Below are positions 1 to 10,707 of a DNA stretch of 64,000 bases, piece after piece (the stretch's first letter is position 1; each line of letters opens with the position of its first letter). The position numbers and the translations under genes are program-made. Source of the DNA: Streptomyces sp. BK208 (GTDB lineage Bacteria; Actinomycetota; Actinomycetes; Streptomycetales; Streptomycetaceae); NCBI RefSeq assembly GCF_004364245.1, contig NZ_SOAV01000008.1, positions 332,665 through 396,664 of the forward strand, given 5' to 3'. Below the pieces are notes generated by a model, which was not told where the DNA came from, made no database searches, and worked only from the letters and a program-made list of their open reading frames with translations.

Positions 1-1804
<1,804 letters not shown>

Positions 1805-1896
1805 CGCGCGCTCCTTCGCTTACGCGTTGTGAAGTACGTCTCCGATCCTCGCACGCGCCACCGGCGGCTCGAGATGCCGGGCGCGATTGGCGCCGC

Positions 1897-1946
1897 AAAG
1901 GGGCGCGGGGAACTGCGCGACCGGCGGCGGCACACCCGCAGCCGAC
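1897..1946. repeat. Streptomyces dispersed intergenic repeat
   Basis: The segment contains GGGGCGCGGGGAACTGCGCG followed by a CCCGCAGCCGAC end. I recognise this from memory as the core of a short element found in many copies between genes of Streptomyces. It lies in the 180-nt gap between the divergent oxidoreductase gene and polA. No second copy was seen in this window, so the repeat status rests on memory. Confidence 0.5.
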
Positions 1947-1983
1947 ATGACCGCGCTCGTGCCACCGGCGATCGCGACACCGA

Positions 1984-2006
1984 CTGTCAGTGGCACATGG
2001 CAGGAT
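1984..2006 (+). promoter_or_regulatory. RecA-NDp/PafBC-type promoter of polA (variant -10)
   Basis: CTGTCAGTG at 1984-1992, an 8-nt spacer, then CAGGAT at 2001-2006. The upstream part matches the damage promoter TTGTCRGTG except for its first base. The -10 starts with C instead of T. The GTG at 2014 follows after 7 nt, predicting a leaderless polA mRNA. Confidence 0.6.
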
Positions 2007-2013
2007 CGGGGGT

Positions 2014-4737
2014 GTGGCGAAGACAGCATCGAAGAAGACCGACAGCACCTCCGGTGACCGACCGCGGCTGATGCTCATGGACGGGCACTCGCTGGCGTAC
2101 CGCGCGTTCTTCGCGCTGCCCGCGGAGAACTTCACGACCGCGACGGGCCAGCCGACCAACGCGATCTACGGCTTCGCGTCGATGCTGGCCAACACCCTGC
2201 GTGACGAGGCGCCCACGCACTTCGCGGTGGCGTTCGACGTCTCCCGCAAGACCTGGCGATCGGAGGAGTTCACCGAGTACAAGGCGAACCGCTCCAAGAC
2301 CCCCGACGAGTTCAGGGGCCAGGTCGAGCTGATCGGCGAGCTGCTCGACTCCATGCACGTCCCGCGCTTCGCCGTCGAGGGCTTCGAGGCGGACGACGTC
2401 ATCGCCACCCTCGCCACCCAGGCCGAGGCCGAGGGCTTCGACGTCCTCATCGTCACCGGCGACCGGGACTCCTTCCAGCTGGTCAGCGACCACACCACGG
2501 TCCTGTACCCGACCAAGGGCGTCTCCGAGCTGACCCGCTTCACCCCGGAGAAGGTGTTCGAGAAGTACGGGCTCACCCCCGCCCAGTACCCGGACTTCGC
2601 GGCGCTGCGCGGCGACCCGTCCGACAACCTGCCCGGCATCCCGGGCGTCGGCGAGAAGACGGCCGCGAAGTGGATCAACCAGTTCGGGTCGTTCGCGGAG
2701 CTGGTGGAGCGCGTCGACGAGGTCAAGGGCAAGGCCGGGCAGAACCTGCGCGACCACCTGGAGTCCGTCAAGCTCAACCGCCGGCTCACCGAGCTGGAGC
2801 GGCACGTCGAGCTGCCGAGGACCGTCACCGACCTGGAGCGGACGGCGTACGACCGCAAGGGCGTCGCCATGATCCTGGACACCCTGGAGATCCGCAATCC
2901 GTCCCTGCGCGAGCGGCTCTACGCCGTCGACCCGGGCGCCGAGGAGGCCGAGGCCGCCCCGGTGGTCGCGGACGGCGTGGAGCTGGACGGCACGGTGCTC
3001 GGCACCGGCGAGGTGGCCGGCTGGCTCGCCGAGCACGGCGAGCGGCCGCTCGGCGTCGCCACGGTCGACACCTGGGCCCTGGGCACCGGCTCGGTCACCG
3101 AGGTCGCGCTCGCCGCCGCCGACGGCAAGGCCGCCTGGTTCGACCCGACGGAGATCGACGAGGCCGACGAGACGGCGTTCAGGGCCTGGCTCTCGGACCC
3201 GGACCGGCCGAAGGTCCTGCACAACGCCAAGGGCGCGATGCGGGTCTTCGCCGAGCACGGCTGGAGCCTCGCGGGCGTGGGCATGGACACGGCCCTCGCC
3301 GCGTACCTGGTCAAGCCGGGGCGCCGCTCCTTCGACCTGGACGCGCTGTCCCTGGAGTACCTGCACCGCGAGCTGGCCCCCGCCGCCGCGGCGGACGGGC
3401 AGCTCGCCTTCGGCGCGGACGAGGGGGCCGAGGCCGAGGCGCTGATGGTGCAGGCCCGCGCGATCCTCGACCTAGGCGAGGCCTTCCAGGGCCGCCTCGC
3501 GGACGTCGGCGCCGCCGACCTGCTGCGCGACATGGAGCTGCCCACGTCCGCCCTGCTCGCCCGCATGGAGCGGCACGGTATCGCCGCCGACCGGGAGCAC
3601 CTCCAGGCCATGGAGCAGATGTTCGCGGGCGCCGTCCAGCAGGCGGTGAAGGAGGCCCACGCGGCGGCCGGACGGGAGTTCAACCTCGGCTCGCCCAAGC
3701 AGCTCCAGGAAGTCCTCTTCGGCGAGCTGAACCTGCCGAAGACCAAGAAGACCAAGACCGGCTACACCACCGACGCCGACGCCCTGGCCTGGCTCGCCGC
3801 CCAGACGGACAACGAGCTGCCGGTGATCATGCTCCGCCACCGTGAGCAGGCCAAGCTCCGCGTCACGGTCGAGGGGCTGATCAAGACGATCGCCGCGGAC
3901 GGCCGCATCCACACCACGTTCAACCAGACGGTCGCCGCGACCGGCCGCCTCTCCTCCACCGACCCGAACCTGCAGAACATCCCGGTGCGCACCGACGAGG
4001 GCCGCGCGATCCGCCGCGGCTTCGCGGTCGGCGAGGGCTTCGAGTCCCTGATGACGGCCGACTACAGCCAGATCGAGCTGCGGGTGATGGCCCACCTGTC
4101 CGAGGACGCGGGCCTGACCGAGGCGTTCACGTCCGGGGAGGACCTGCACACCACCGCCGCGGCGCAGGTCTTCTCCGTCGAGCAGTCGGCCGTGGACGCG
4201 GAGATGCGCCGCAAGATCAAGGCCATGTCCTACGGCCTGGCGTACGGCCTGTCGGCCTTCGGTCTCTCCCAGCAGCTGAACATCGAGGCGGCCGAGGCGC
4301 GCGGCCTGATGGACGCCTACTTCGAGCGCTTCGGCGGCGTGCGCGACTATCTGCGCCGGGTCGTCGACGAGGCGCGGGCCACGGGATACACGGCGACGCT
4401 CTTCGGCCGCCGCCGCTACCTGCCCGACCTCAACAGCGACAACCGCCAGCGCCGCGAGGCGGCCGAGCGCATGGCCCTGAACGCGCCGATCCAGGGCACG
4501 GCGGCCGACATCGTCAAGATCGCCATGCTGAACGTGGACAGGGCGCTGCGCGAGGCCGGCCTCAGCTCCCGCATGCTGCTCCAGGTCCACGACGAAATCG
4601 TGCTGGAGATCGCCCCGGGTGAGCGCGCGGCGGCGGAGGAACTCGTCCGCCGCGAAATGTCGAACGCCGTACAGCTCAGCGTCCCCCTGGGCGTCTCGGT
4701 GGGCGTGGGCCCGGACTGGGAGTCGGCGGCGCACTAG
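2014..4737 (+). CDS. polA: DNA polymerase I, proofreading-deficient type
   Basis: Replication and repair polymerase of 907 residues. The N-terminal 5'-3' exonuclease/flap nuclease domain covers about residues 15-300. The polymerase domain (about 510-907) has motif A DYSQIELR near 682, the O-helix region RRKIKAMSYGLAYG near 731 and motif C VHDEIVLE near 858. The central 3'-5' exonuclease-like domain is degenerate: the Klenow DxE is VDTWALG near 350 (the Glu is Trp), and the region near 403 reads NAKGAM with no catalytic Asp, so no proofreading is expected. A GTG at 1990 is in frame, but it lies inside the -35-like element of a promoter whose -10 is 7 nt before GTG 2014. The 907-residue length fits Streptomyces PolA as I remember it. 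Confidence 0.96.
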   Translation: MAKTASKKTDSTSGDRPRLMLMDGHSLAYRAFFALPAENFTTATGQPTNAIYGFASMLANTLRDEAPTHFAVAFDVSRKTWRSEEFTEYKANRSKTPDEFRGQVELIGELLDSMHVPRFAVEGFEADDVIATLATQAEAEGFDVLIVTGDRDSFQLVSDHTTVLYPTKGVSELTRFTPEKVFEKYGLTPAQYPDFAALRGDPSDNLPGIPGVGEKTAAKWINQFGSFAELVERVDEVKGKAGQNLRDHLESVKLNRRLTELERHVELPRTVTDLERTAYDRKGVAMILDTLEIRNPSLRERLYAVDPGAEEAEAAPVVADGVELDGTVLGTGEVAGWLAEHGERPLGVATVDTWALGTGSVTEVALAAADGKAAWFDPTEIDEADETAFRAWLSDPDRPKVLHNAKGAMRVFAEHGWSLAGVGMDTALAAYLVKPGRRSFDLDALSLEYLHRELAPAAAADGQLAFGADEGAEAEALMVQARAILDLGEAFQGRLADVGAADLLRDMELPTSALLARMERHGIAADREHLQAMEQMFAGAVQQAVKEAHAAAGREFNLGSPKQLQEVLFGELNLPKTKKTKTGYTTDADALAWLAAQTDNELPVIMLRHREQAKLRVTVEGLIKTIAADGRIHTTFNQTVAATGRLSSTDPNLQNIPVRTDEGRAIRRGFAVGEGFESLMTADYSQIELRVMAHLSEDAGLTEAFTSGEDLHTTAAAQVFSVEQSAVDAEMRRKIKAMSYGLAYGLSAFGLSQQLNIEAAEARGLMDAYFERFGGVRDYLRRVVDEARATGYTATLFGRRRYLPDLNSDNRQRREAAERMALNAPIQGTAADIVKIAMLNVDRALREAGLSSRMLLQVHDEIVLEIAPGERAAAEELVRREMSNAVQLSVPLGVSVGVGPDWESAAH

Positions 4738-4877
4738 GGGGTGTCGCTCCGCTCAGGTCGGCTGCGGGCGACGGTGCCCCGTCGCCGACCTGCCGCAAGG
4801 TGGGTGGCGAAGGCCCCGGTCACCTCGTCCGGCAGCCGACCGGCCTCCAGCGCGGTGCGCAGCCGGGTGTGGTTCAT
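4734..4877 (-). CDS. Possible 47-residue ORF, convergent with polA
   Basis: An ATG at 4877 opens a 47-codon frame beginning MNHTRLRTALEAGRLPDEV. It ends in a TAG whose complement overlaps the polA stop codon. The first 30 residues look protein-like (a plausible amphipathic helix), but there is no good ribosome site, and the frame upstream of the ATG is not coding-like. It may be the broken end of a longer gene. The rest of 4738-4986 shows no supportable gene. Confidence 0.22.
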   Translation of the reverse strand: MNHTRLRTALEAGRLPDEVTGAFATHLAAGRRRGTVARSRPERSDTP

Positions 4878-4986
4878 CAGCCAGGGCGACGTCCAGCACC
4901 TCACACACCCGCCCGCGCCGGTGGCGACGGCTGCGGCACAGGCACAGACCGTGCCTGCCCGCCCGCGCCATTGGCTTCGGGGTCGC

Positions 4987-5313
4987 CTACTCCGGTGGCG
5001 CCTGCTCGTCCAGCTCCGCCAACCCGTCCTCCCACCGCTCCCTGCGCGCCCTGTCGGACTGTTCCCACCAAGGCGTACCCCGCTCCCCCAGAGCGGTCTT
5101 CGCCCGGTTCACCCGCGCCCGCGCCGCCGCTTCAGCGCTCGCGTCGCTCTCGGCGAGGGCGGAGCGCACCGCACGCCGAGCCGACATCAGATGGCGCCGG
5201 AGGCGGGCCGCGGCCTCCTCCGGGACGGAAGGGTCGGTCGCTCGCCACTTCCGCCCCCGGACGACGACGAAATGCCCGTCAGGTGTCCGCTCCGGTGACT
5301 GGTCCGCCTTCAC
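4987..5313 (-). CDS. Small conserved Streptomyces protein
   Basis: A 108-residue soluble protein. It begins MKADQSPERTPDGHFVVVRG and continues with a highly charged helix-rich body containing LRRHLMSARRAVRSAL and ALGERGTPWWEQS. I recognise this as a small conserved Streptomyces family of unknown function, sometimes annotated misleadingly as a biopolymer or Tol transporter. It has no signal peptide or membrane segment. Alternating Arg and Glu runs suggest a helical or coiled structure. Codon use is typical for the genome (GC-rich third positions). It stands alone between the end of polA and a divergent small gene. The function is not known. Confidence 0.8.
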   Translation of the reverse strand: MKADQSPERTPDGHFVVVRGRKWRATDPSVPEEAAARLRRHLMSARRAVRSALAESDASAEAAARARVNRAKTALGERGTPWWEQSDRARRERWEDGLAELDEQAPPE

Positions 5314-5650
5314 GGAACCGATTCTGCCCGCCAGGGCGCCACGGCGCAGAAGGAGCGCGAGACGGTGTCCGGGTCAGGAGCGGACGCCCGGCGTGACGCT
5401 CGTCGGCGACGCCGCGCCGCACCGCCTGCGGGCGGCCTCGGCCCACCCGACGAAGCCGCCGCGGACAGGGCGGAACCCGGCGAGGCACCGCCGGGGCCCC
5501 GTGATCGAGGCCGCCCGCCGGCCCGCTCCGCCGGCGGAGGGCCGGGCCGTCCCCGCCCCGCCCAGCGCCGGTATCGGGGCCCGTGCACCCCGTCACTCCG
5601 GTGGCCCCCGACGAAACGCCCCGCCCCTCGTCTCCCGTGAGGATGCGGGC
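5314..5650. other. Intergenic stretch, no gene seen
   Basis: Very GC-rich sequence with open frames in several phases. The translations are all Arg/Pro/Gly-rich low-complexity products without family features. It separates the divergent 108-residue and 112-residue genes and probably holds both promoters, but no convincing -35/-10 pair was found. Confidence 0.6.
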
Positions 5651-5989
5651 ATGGGTATACGCATGCTCCACCACCGGACGAACCCGGCACGGGCACGCAC
5701 CGAGGGACCCGCCCGCGTGCCGCTCCTCCCGGTCCCGGTCTTCGCGCCGGGCGCAAGTACCGGCCGCACCCCCGCCACCCTCGCGACGGTCCTGCACCGC
5801 ACGGGGCAGGACCGTCGCCGCGGACTCACCCGCCGGGCCCCCGCGATCACCGCCCCGCACGAGACGCCCGCCCGGCACCTGTGGGCCGACCTGGCCCGCG
5901 GGTACCTCGCGCTGGCGCTCACCCTGCTGCCGCGCTCCCGTCCCACCCACACCTTCACCGTGTTCGTCGCGACCGCCGACCGAAGGTGA
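5651..5989 (+). CDS. Small conserved hypothetical protein
   Basis: A 112-residue protein starting MGIRMLHHRT. It has a Pro/Ala-rich middle with the motif GASTGRTPATL and a C-terminal hydrophobic stretch LWADLARGYLALALTLLP, followed by a short basic segment and TFTVFVATADRR. The hydrophobic part could be membrane-associated but is short. Similar small proteins occur in other Streptomyces as far as I remember; no function is known. A GAGG about 10 nt before the ATG can serve as ribosome site. A hairpin follows about 40 nt after the stop. Confidence 0.65.
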   Translation: MGIRMLHHRTNPARARTEGPARVPLLPVPVFAPGASTGRTPATLATVLHRTGQDRRRGLTRRAPAITAPHETPARHLWADLARGYLALALTLLPRSRPTHTFTVFVATADRR

Positions 5990-6027
5990 CGGCAACGAGA
6001 CCCCTCATATGGCCAACCGGTGAAAAT

Positions 6028-6047
6028 CGGGCACGAACGGGTGCCCG
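6028..6047 (+). terminator. Hairpin after the 112-residue gene
   Basis: A 7-bp GC-rich stem, CGGGCAC (6028-6034) with GTGCCCG (6041-6047), around a 6-nt loop. There is no U-tract, as is usual in Streptomyces. It lies at the start of the 258-nt gap before the lytic transglycosylase. That gap also contains a -10-like TAGGGT at 6065-6070. Confidence 0.4.
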
Positions 6048-6247
6048 TGCAAAGCAAGTTGCCGTAGGGTCGCCTGCGGCACCGTGCAGGTCGAACGGAC
6101 GAGCGCCGTGCTCGCGAGAACGCGGTGCAACCACAGGTGCCGACCGATCGTCACAACAGGGCGGACCCAGCGGGTACGACGGGCGAGTACGACAGCAGAA
6201 GACGGACGGAGAGGGACGCGCGGGCGTCCAGGGGAGGGCTTCACTCT

Positions 6248-8032
6248 ATGGCGGCGAGTTTCGACAGGAGGCTCCGCAAGGCCGCGGTCACGACCACCGT
6301 GGCGGCGGTCGCGGTCGCGGCCCTGTCCGCGTCCCAGGCGCCCGACGTGACGGCCGACGGCAACGGCAGACGGACCACCGCCGACAACGTCCCGGCGTCC
6401 GACTCGCCCGCCGCGGGAAGCGCCACCGGCAACTCGCCGTACTACACCGACCTCCCGCCGCTCAACAGCCCCAACCCCGCGCCGACCGCGGGCACCCCCA
6501 CGTCCCCGGGCGCCGACGAGACCGGCATTCCCGCGACCGTCCTCGACGCGTACCGGAAGGCCGAGTCGGAGCTGCGCCGGGCCAAGCCCGGATGCAACCT
6601 GCCGTGGCAACTGCTCGCCGCCATCGGCAAGGTGGAGTCGGGTCAGGCACGCGGCGGTCGCGTCGACGCCAACGGCACCACGATCGGCAAGATCATCGGC
6701 CCGCAGCTCGACGGCAACGGGTTCGCGCTCATCAAGGACACCGACAACGGCGTCTACGACGGCAACAGCGGTTACGACAACGCCGTCGGCCCGATGCAGT
6801 TCATCCCGTCCACCTGGGCGTGGGCCGGCCGCGACGGCAACGGCGACGGCAAGGACGACCCCAACAACGTCTACGACGCCGCGCTGGCCGCCGGACACTA
6901 CCTGTGCCGCAACGGCTGGGACCTGTCCGTCCAGGCCGACCTCAACCGCGCGATCCTCAGCTACAACAACTCGCAGGACTACCTGAACACGGTCCTGTCG
7001 TGGCTGGAGCACTACCGCCGGGGCACCCACGAGATCCCGGACGGCACCGGCAGCATCCCGGTCGGGCGCAGCGACGACCCCTTCACGGGCATCGGTCCCA
7101 CACCGGGCCTTGCGGGGTCGTCCAGCGGCCCCCGGACGCCCTCGTCGCCCAGCCCGCACCCGGCCCCGAGCAAGCCGCCGGCGTCGCAGAGGCCGACCCA
7201 GCCCGGCACGGCGACCCCCGAGCCGCCCGAGGAACCCGAGCCGCCGACGGGGACCACCCGCCCCACCCCCACCGACACGGTCCACCACCTGGAGAACGCC
7301 GGCACCACGGCGCTCACCGCGACCGCCGGCGACACCTTCGCCGGGAAGATCAGCGCCCGTGCCGAGACCCAGAAGGGAGAGGCAGTCGGCAAGGTACGCG
7401 TCCGCTTCACCGTCCTGGGCGACACGGACGCGACGTTCACCGGCGGCGAGAAGGTCGCCGCGGTCCTCACCGACGCCTCCGGTGTGGCCGTCGCGCCCGC
7501 GCTGGTGGCGGGCGAGCGGACCGGCCGGTTCACCGTCCGCGCCACCGTGATCGGACGCACCGTCCCGGGTGTGGACTACAAGGCCACCGTCACCGAGCGC
7601 GTCGCCGACACCCTCACCCGCACCACCGGGACCGAGCTGACGTGCACGCCGGGCGGCGAGTTCGCCGACCCGGTCGAGGTGAAGGCCACGCTGAAGGGCG
7701 CCGTCGCGGACAAGGTCGCCGTCACCGCGACCCTCGTCACCTCGGCCACCGACCCGGCCGAGAACGACAAGGGCCCCTACTTCAAGGACGCGGACGGCAA
7801 GGCCGTGCGCACCCTGACCGGCCTGAGGACCGACGCCGACGGCCTGCTGCACCTGCCGAAGCTGTACGCCGACGACGCCGAGGGCACCTACGTCCTGCGG
7901 CTCACCACGCCGGGCGGCGCCGCCCTCGACGTCACCCTGAAGGTGGCCAAGGCGGCCGAACCGGCACCGGGGTCCTCCACCGGCCCGTCCGGAAGCCCGT
8001 CCACCGCACCGTCCTCCGCACCGCAGGAGTAG
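6248..8032 (+). CDS. Secreted lytic transglycosylase with C-terminal beta domains
   Basis: Cell-wall hydrolase predicted to cleave the MurNAc-GlcNAc bond of peptidoglycan outside the membrane; 594 residues. The N-terminus (MAASFDRRLRKAAV followed by an Ala/Val-rich core ending near residue 35) is a signal peptide. The SLT/MltB-like catalytic domain covers about residues 110-255. It has KVESG near 128, where the Glu is the likely catalytic acid, then a GPMQFIPSTW motif and an AGHYLCRNGWDL segment. A Pro/Thr-rich linker (about 265-345) leads to roughly 230 residues that look like bacterial Ig-like beta domains, perhaps for wall attachment. The ATG at 6248 has GGGGAGGG upstream. It is convergent with hrpB. 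Confidence 0.92.
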   Translation: MAASFDRRLRKAAVTTTVAAVAVAALSASQAPDVTADGNGRRTTADNVPASDSPAAGSATGNSPYYTDLPPLNSPNPAPTAGTPTSPGADETGIPATVLDAYRKAESELRRAKPGCNLPWQLLAAIGKVESGQARGGRVDANGTTIGKIIGPQLDGNGFALIKDTDNGVYDGNSGYDNAVGPMQFIPSTWAWAGRDGNGDGKDDPNNVYDAALAAGHYLCRNGWDLSVQADLNRAILSYNNSQDYLNTVLSWLEHYRRGTHEIPDGTGSIPVGRSDDPFTGIGPTPGLAGSSSGPRTPSSPSPHPAPSKPPASQRPTQPGTATPEPPEEPEPPTGTTRPTPTDTVHHLENAGTTALTATAGDTFAGKISARAETQKGEAVGKVRVRFTVLGDTDATFTGGEKVAAVLTDASGVAVAPALVAGERTGRFTVRATVIGRTVPGVDYKATVTERVADTLTRTTGTELTCTPGGEFADPVEVKATLKGAVADKVAVTATLVTSATDPAENDKGPYFKDADGKAVRTLTGLRTDADGLLHLPKLYADDAEGTYVLRLTTPGGAALDVTLKVAKAAEPAPGSSTGPSGSPSTAPSSAPQE

Positions 8033-8044
8033 GCGCCGTCCCGG

Positions 8045-8069
8045 CCGGCGGGGACCGCGGCCCCGCCGG
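8045..8069. terminator. Bidirectional hairpin between transglycosylase and hrpB
   Basis: A perfect 9-bp stem, CCGGCGGGG (8045-8053) with CCCCGCCGG (8061-8069), and a 7-nt loop. It sits in the 44-nt gap between two convergent genes, so it can serve both. Confidence 0.7.
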
Positions 8070-8076
8070 GCCGTGA

Positions 8077-10641
8077 TCACCTGCCGAGCCGGGCCTTGGT
8101 GTACCGGGTCGGTTCCGCCGTGGCGGGGTCCTCGGGCCAGGGGTGCTTCGGATACCGGCCGCGCAGCTCCGCCCGTACGCCCTTGTAGCCGTCCCTCCAG
8201 AAGGAGGCCAGGTCGGCGGTGACCGCGGCGGGCCGGCCGGCGGGGGAGAGCAGGTGGACGAGGAGCGGTGTCCCGGCGATCCGGGGCGACTGCTGGAGCC
8301 CGAACATCTCCTGCAACTTCACGGCGAGCACGGGTTGTTCGGGGTTGTCGTAGTCGACGCGGATCCTGGAACCGCTCGGAACGGTGATCCGCTCGGGGGC
8401 CAGTTCGTCGAGCCGGGCCGCTTCCCCGGAGGCCCAGGGCAGCAGCCGCGTCAGCGCCTCCGGGGCGTCGATCCGCCCCAGGTCGGCCCGGCGCCGGGCC
8501 CGGCTCAGCTCGGGCTCCAGCCACTCCTGCGCGCGGGCGAGGAGCGCCTCGTCGCCGACGTCGGGCCAGGGATCGCCCAGGTGCCGCCGCAGGAACGCGA
8601 GCCGCTTGCGCAGCAGACCGGCCTCGGCCGGACGCCGCAGCAGCCCGAGCCCCTCGCGCCGCAGCCCCTCCAGCAGGGCGTCCCGCACGAGGCCGGGGTC
8701 GGCGCCGGTGAGGGGCCGCGCCGCCAGCTCCACCGCCCCGAGCCGCTCGACCCGCCGGGCCACCACGTCGCCGTCGGCCCAGTGCACCTCGTCCCGCTCC
8801 GTCAGCAGCGCGCCCGCCGCCAGCCGGGCGGTGTCCTCGTCGACGACCGCGCCGAGCTGCACGCGCGCGTGCCCCCGTCCCACCGGCCGGTCGGCCACGG
8901 CGACGGCGATCCAGGGCGCCCCGCGCAGCGCGGACGCCTCCGGCAGTTCGGCCCGCGTGCCGGAGACCATCAGGTACGAACCGCCGTCCTTCTTGGCGAC
9001 CCGCTCGGGGAACGCCAGAGCGGCCACCAGACCGGCGAGCGCGTCGTCACCGAGCTGCCCCCGCCCGCCGTCCCCGACCCCCACGGCGCCCCGCAGCCGC
9101 CGCACCTCTGCCCGCCACCGGGCTCCGTACGCGTCCCCCGCGCGCCGGGCCGCCCGCAGCACGGCGGCGAGATCGTCCCCGTACTCCCGCGGCGCCTCCT
9201 CGCTCAACAGGCCCACCACCTCGGCCACCGCGTCGGCCCCCGCGCCGCCCGCCCCGGGCGCCGGCGCACCGGAGGCGGCCCGGGGCGCCGGCCGGGCGCC
9301 CGGCGCCCGCGCGTCCAGGAGCGCCCGGCCCAGCCGGGGATGCAGGCCGAGGCGGGCCAGGCGCACACCCCGCTGCGTCGCGCGGCCGGCCGGGTCCACC
9401 GCGCCGACCGCCTCCAGTACCGACCGGGCGGCCCGCATCGCCCCGGCCGGCGGCGGATCGAGCAGAGCCAGGCCGGACGCGTCCGGATCGCCCCAGCAGG
9501 CCGCCTGCAACGCGAACGCCGTCAGGTCGGCCACCTTGATCTCCGGTGCCGGGAATCGCGACAGCCGGGCGTCCTCCGCCTCCGCCCAGCAGCGGTACAC
9601 CACCCCGGGCGCCTCCCGGCCGGCCCGGCCCGCCCGCTGCCGCGCCGCCGCCCGCGAGGCCCGGACCGTCGTCAGGGCGCTCAGCCCGCGCGCGTGGTCC
9701 ACCCGAGGCTCCCGCGCGAGGCCCGCGTCCACGACCACCCGCACACCGGGCACCGTCAGCGACGACTCGGCCACCGAGGTCGCCAGCACCACCCTGCGCC
9801 GCGCCCCGGGCACCAGCACCGCGTCCTGCACTGCGGCGGGCGCCCGGCCGTGCACCTGGAGCACGTCGACGCCCGCGAGCGCCCCCAGCTGCCCGGCGAC
9901 CCGGGAGATCTCGCCGACGCCCGGCAGGAAGCACAACACGTCGCCGTCCCGCTCGGCCAGGGCCCGCCGCACCACCGACGCCACGTGCGCCAGCAGCGCC
10001 GGATCCACCCGCATACCGTGCGGCGGCCGCACCGGACGCGCGGGCGGCGTCCACACGACCTCGACGGGGTACGACACGCCCGCCGCCTCGACGACCGGCG
10101 CGTCGCCCAGCAGCCCGGACCAGCCCTCGGCGTCGGTGGTGGCCGACGCGGCGACCAGCCGCAGCTCCGGACGCAGGGCCTGCCGCACGTCCCACAGGAA
10201 CGCCGCCGTCGTGTCCGCGTCCAGATGCCGCTCGTGGCACTCGTCCAGCACCACCACGTCGACGCCCGTCAGCTCCTGGTCCCGCTGGAGCCGCTGGAGC
10301 AGCACACCGGTCGTGACGACCTCCACGCGCGTGTGGCGCCCGACGACCCGCTCGCCGCGCACGGTGTGGCCGACACTCGCGCCCGGCTTCTCACCCAGCA
10401 GCCACGCCATCCGCCGCGCCGCCGCCCGGGCCGCGATCCGCCGCGGCTCGGCCACGACGACGCGCCGCGCGGGAGCCGCCTCCCCGCCCAGCAGCCCGGC
10501 CAGGGCCAACGGCACCAGCGTCGTCTTGCCGGTGCCGGGCGGCGCGACCAGCACCGCCGTGCCGTGCCCGTCCAGAGCTTCGTGCAGCGCGGGCAGCGCG
10601 CCGCGCACGGGCAGCGCCTCCAGGGCGTCGTAACGGATCAC
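8077..10641 (-). CDS. hrpB: ATP-dependent RNA helicase HrpB
   Basis: DEAH-box superfamily 2 helicase of 854 residues, the usual HrpB length. Walker A is APPGTGKTT near residue 34-42 and the DEAH box appears as DECHERH near 134-140. Motif VI is QRAGRAGREAPG, followed by the helicase-associated and HrpB C-terminal domains up to RYPKHPWPEDP near the end. The exact cellular role of bacterial HrpB is poorly defined; RNA remodelling is the family expectation. The start is GTG at 10641. The next reading direction (a methyltransferase, also minus strand) lies 66 nt upstream of it, so the two may be co-transcribed. Confidence 0.95.
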   Translation of the reverse strand: MIRYDALEALPVRGALPALHEALDGHGTAVLVAPPGTGKTTLVPLALAGLLGGEAAPARRVVVAEPRRIAARAAARRMAWLLGEKPGASVGHTVRGERVVGRHTRVEVVTTGVLLQRLQRDQELTGVDVVVLDECHERHLDADTTAAFLWDVRQALRPELRLVAASATTDAEGWSGLLGDAPVVEAAGVSYPVEVVWTPPARPVRPPHGMRVDPALLAHVASVVRRALAERDGDVLCFLPGVGEISRVAGQLGALAGVDVLQVHGRAPAAVQDAVLVPGARRRVVLATSVAESSLTVPGVRVVVDAGLAREPRVDHARGLSALTTVRASRAAARQRAGRAGREAPGVVYRCWAEAEDARLSRFPAPEIKVADLTAFALQAACWGDPDASGLALLDPPPAGAMRAARSVLEAVGAVDPAGRATQRGVRLARLGLHPRLGRALLDARAPGARPAPRAASGAPAPGAGGAGADAVAEVVGLLSEEAPREYGDDLAAVLRAARRAGDAYGARWRAEVRRLRGAVGVGDGGRGQLGDDALAGLVAALAFPERVAKKDGGSYLMVSGTRAELPEASALRGAPWIAVAVADRPVGRGHARVQLGAVVDEDTARLAAGALLTERDEVHWADGDVVARRVERLGAVELAARPLTGADPGLVRDALLEGLRREGLGLLRRPAEAGLLRKRLAFLRRHLGDPWPDVGDEALLARAQEWLEPELSRARRRADLGRIDAPEALTRLLPWASGEAARLDELAPERITVPSGSRIRVDYDNPEQPVLAVKLQEMFGLQQSPRIAGTPLLVHLLSPAGRPAAVTADLASFWRDGYKGVRAELRGRYPKHPWPEDPATAEPTRYTKARLGR

Positions 10642-10707
10642 GCCCCCAGTGTCGTACGTCCGCGAAAGCGTCCGTCGCGCACGGGGGCGACCGCCTGCCG
10701 GGACGGC

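Noticed and set aside
1990..2013. GTG 1990 as the polA start
   Set aside because: It lies inside the promoter -35-like box; GTG 2014 fits the -10 spacing and the usual 907-residue length.
5990..6247. c-di-AMP (ydaO-type) riboswitch before the lytic transglycosylase
   Set aside because: Expected because Streptomyces wall hydrolases often have one, but the conserved blocks of that class were not found in the leader.
6005..8524. 839-codon minus-strand frame across the transglycosylase and hrpB
   Set aside because: Antisense to two well-supported genes; no family features.
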